Shown: positions 63,049 to 64,000 of the stretch, piece by piece
Numbering within the stretch: position 1 is the first letter of the stretch
How the letters are laid out: each line of letters starts with the position of its first letter
Origin: Tsukamurella sputi
GTDB taxonomy: Bacteria > Actinomycetota > Actinomycetes > Mycobacteriales > Mycobacteriaceae
Assembly: GCF_007858445.1 (NCBI RefSeq)
Contig: NZ_VIGV01000001.1
Span: 992,001 to 1,056,000 of the forward strand
DNA: 64,000 bases
Direction of reading: 5' to 3'
The notes under the pieces: generated by a model
The model's database searches: none
What the model saw: the letters and a program-made list of their open reading frames with translations, nothing else
Told to the model about the DNA's origin: nothing
Made by a program: the position numbers and the translations under genes

Positions 63049-64000
63049 CCGACGAGAAGATGTGGCCGCCGCCGTCCGCGCCGCTCGATGTCGCGGACCG
63101 GTTCATCAAGGAGGTGCACACCACCGCGCAGGGCAAGACCCTCACGCATCACCGTGGCGACTTCTACGCCTGGCACGCGGGTGTGTGGTCGGTGGTGCCG
63201 CAGTCTTCGATCCGCGCGAGCCTGTACGACACGCTCCGTAGCGCGAAGTTCGAGCACAAGAAGGACGGCATCGTCGACTGGGCGCCGTCCACCCGCAAGG
63301 TCGGTGACGTCCTCGATGCCATGCGCTCAGCGGTCTACCTCCGTGAGGACCGGGACGCCCCTACCTGGATCACCCCCGGAGATCGCCACCCGGCCCGGGA
63401 GTACATCTCCATGCGCAACGGCCTGCTGCACATCCCCACGGGCGAGATCATCGCGCACACCCCGGCGATGTTCAACACCATCAGCATCCCGTTCGACTAC
63501 GACGCCGCCGCGCAGGCACCGAACTGGCTGCGGTTCCTGGGCTCGGTGTGGCGGCACGACACCGCGACGATCACGATGCTGCAGCAGTGGTTCGGGTACG
63601 TCCTCTCCGGTCGCACGGACTTCCAGAAGGCCATGATGATCCCCGGACCTCCCCGATCGGGGAAGGGCACCATCGTGCGTGTCCTCATCGAGCTACTCGG
63701 AGGCCGCCGCCATGTGGCAGCGCCGACGATGGCCGACATCGGCACACACTTCGGCATCACCCCGATCATCGGCAAGCCCCTCGCCGTCATCGGCGACGCC
63801 CGAGTGGGCCGCGGCGGTGAACGCCAGGTTGTCGAGCGCTTGCTGACGATCACGGGTGAGGACAACTTGACCGTGGACGTGAAGTACAAGGAGGCGTGGA
63901 CGGGGAAGATCGGCGCGCGGTTCATGATCTTGTCCAACGAGCTGCCCCGGTTCGGTGACGCCTCCGGTGCGATCGCCTCCCGGTTCCTCGTAGCCCGCAC
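63045..64000 (+). CDS. Phage/plasmid P4-family primase-helicase (partial, cut by window edge)
   Basis: The frame from GTG 63045, with AAGGAG upstream, stays open to the right edge: 318 residues. Residues 1-190 match the N-terminal part of D5/P4 helicases (LEDRD.. region, WLRFLGSVW). Walker A GPPRSGKGT lies at 201-209, followed by superfamily 3 motifs (VIGDAR, ILSNELPRFGD). It would drive replication of the excised element. The C-terminus is outside the window. Confidence 0.88.
   Translation, partial: MTDEKMWPPPSAPLDVADRFIKEVHTTAQGKTLTHHRGDFYAWHAGVWSVVPQSSIRASLYDTLRSAKFEHKKDGIVDWAPSTRKVGDVLDAMRSAVYLREDRDAPTWITPGDRHPAREYISMRNGLLHIPTGEIIAHTPAMFNTISIPFDYDAAAQAPNWLRFLGSVWRHDTATITMLQQWFGYVLSGRTDFQKAMMIPGPPRSGKGTIVRVLIELLGGRRHVAAPTMADIGTHFGITPIIGKPLAVIGDARVGRGGERQVVERLLTITGEDNLTVDVKYKEAWTGKIGARFMILSNELPRFGDASGAIASRFLVAR

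Larger units (their letters stand above)
59231..64000. mobile_element. Phage-like integrative element at tRNA-Arg(CCT), left end
   Basis: Directly downstream of the tRNA lie integrase, repressor, divergent operator, excisionase-like HTH, several small genes and a P4/D5-type primase-helicase. This is the layout of satellite-type prophages and integrated phage-plasmids. Genes overlap by ATGA/GTGA and have no counterpart in the backbone. The distal attachment site and any structural genes lie beyond 64000, so size and type are unknown. Confidence 0.85.

Overview
This 64 kb window is high-GC chromosomal DNA of a mycolic-acid actinobacterium (order Mycobacteriales). The gene set looks most like Tsukamurella or a close relative; that genus call is an inference from gene content. 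The backbone follows, from memory, the Mycobacterium tuberculosis Rv0944-Rv0951 neighbourhood: fpg-like glycosylase, SDR, pgi, AroQ-type chorismate mutase, uvrD1/pcrA, M23 peptidase and sucC all occur here in compatible order, with accessory blocks inserted between them. Also typical of the group are the LprG-type lipoprotein, a BkaR/AccA1-AccD1 leucine cluster, Stf0 and a likely IdeR box.

Layout. 1-3.9 kb: sucC, LprG-like lipoprotein, a small secreted DUF4189 protein and a GH10 lipoprotein. 3.9-14.4 kb: a tightly packed minus-strand operon that encodes the whole lower leucine pathway (isovaleryl-CoA dehydrogenase, methylcrotonyl-CoA carboxylase A and B, methylglutaconyl-CoA hydratase-like MaoC protein, CitE-like HMG-CoA lyase), plus an acyl-CoA ligase and an acetoacetyl-CoA synthetase, with a TetR regulator (BkaR-like) and a palindromic operator candidate. 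14.4-18.7 kb: an M-box Mg2+ riboswitch, a 20-codon leader ORF with a strong Shine-Dalgarno, then mgtC, a fused double ABC permease and an ABC ATPase with a C-terminal AAA-associated domain. There is no substrate-binding protein. This is the strongest candidate for an undescribed system: a riboswitch-controlled ABC transporter possibly involved in Mg2+ homeostasis.

18.9-29.4 kb: M23 peptidase, pcrA, a membrane-anchored unknown, two tandem paralogous secreted proteins with duplicated leader DNA, a GT-C-like membrane protein and chorismate mutase. 29.4-31.3 kb: FAD monooxygenase and divergent TetR with two perfect operators between them. 31.4-38.1 kb: a sulfation block (Stf0 sulfotransferase, CysD, CysNC, formylglycine-generating enzyme, all translationally coupled), a VapBC-like pair whose antitoxin frame carries a stop codon, and a Cys-type sulfatase. 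38.1-46.9 kb: aldehyde dehydrogenase, pgi, HIBADH-like enzyme, SDR, YczE-like protein with divergent MocR regulator, and small secreted or membrane proteins. 46.9-51 kb: DoxX protein and the EfeB / fused EfeU-EfeO iron uptake pair. 51-59.1 kb: Fpg-like glycosylase, CysQ-like phosphatase, S1/P1 nuclease, cobF with TetR, a Pro-rich membrane protein, a PNPOx-like protein, RNase HI, a DUF2510 protein and a metallophosphoesterase.

From 59157 a tRNA-Arg(CCT) is followed directly by a phage-like integrative element: tyrosine integrase, HTH repressor, divergent operator region, excisionase, small element genes and the start of a P4/D5-type primase-helicase that runs off the right edge. Its right end is outside the window.
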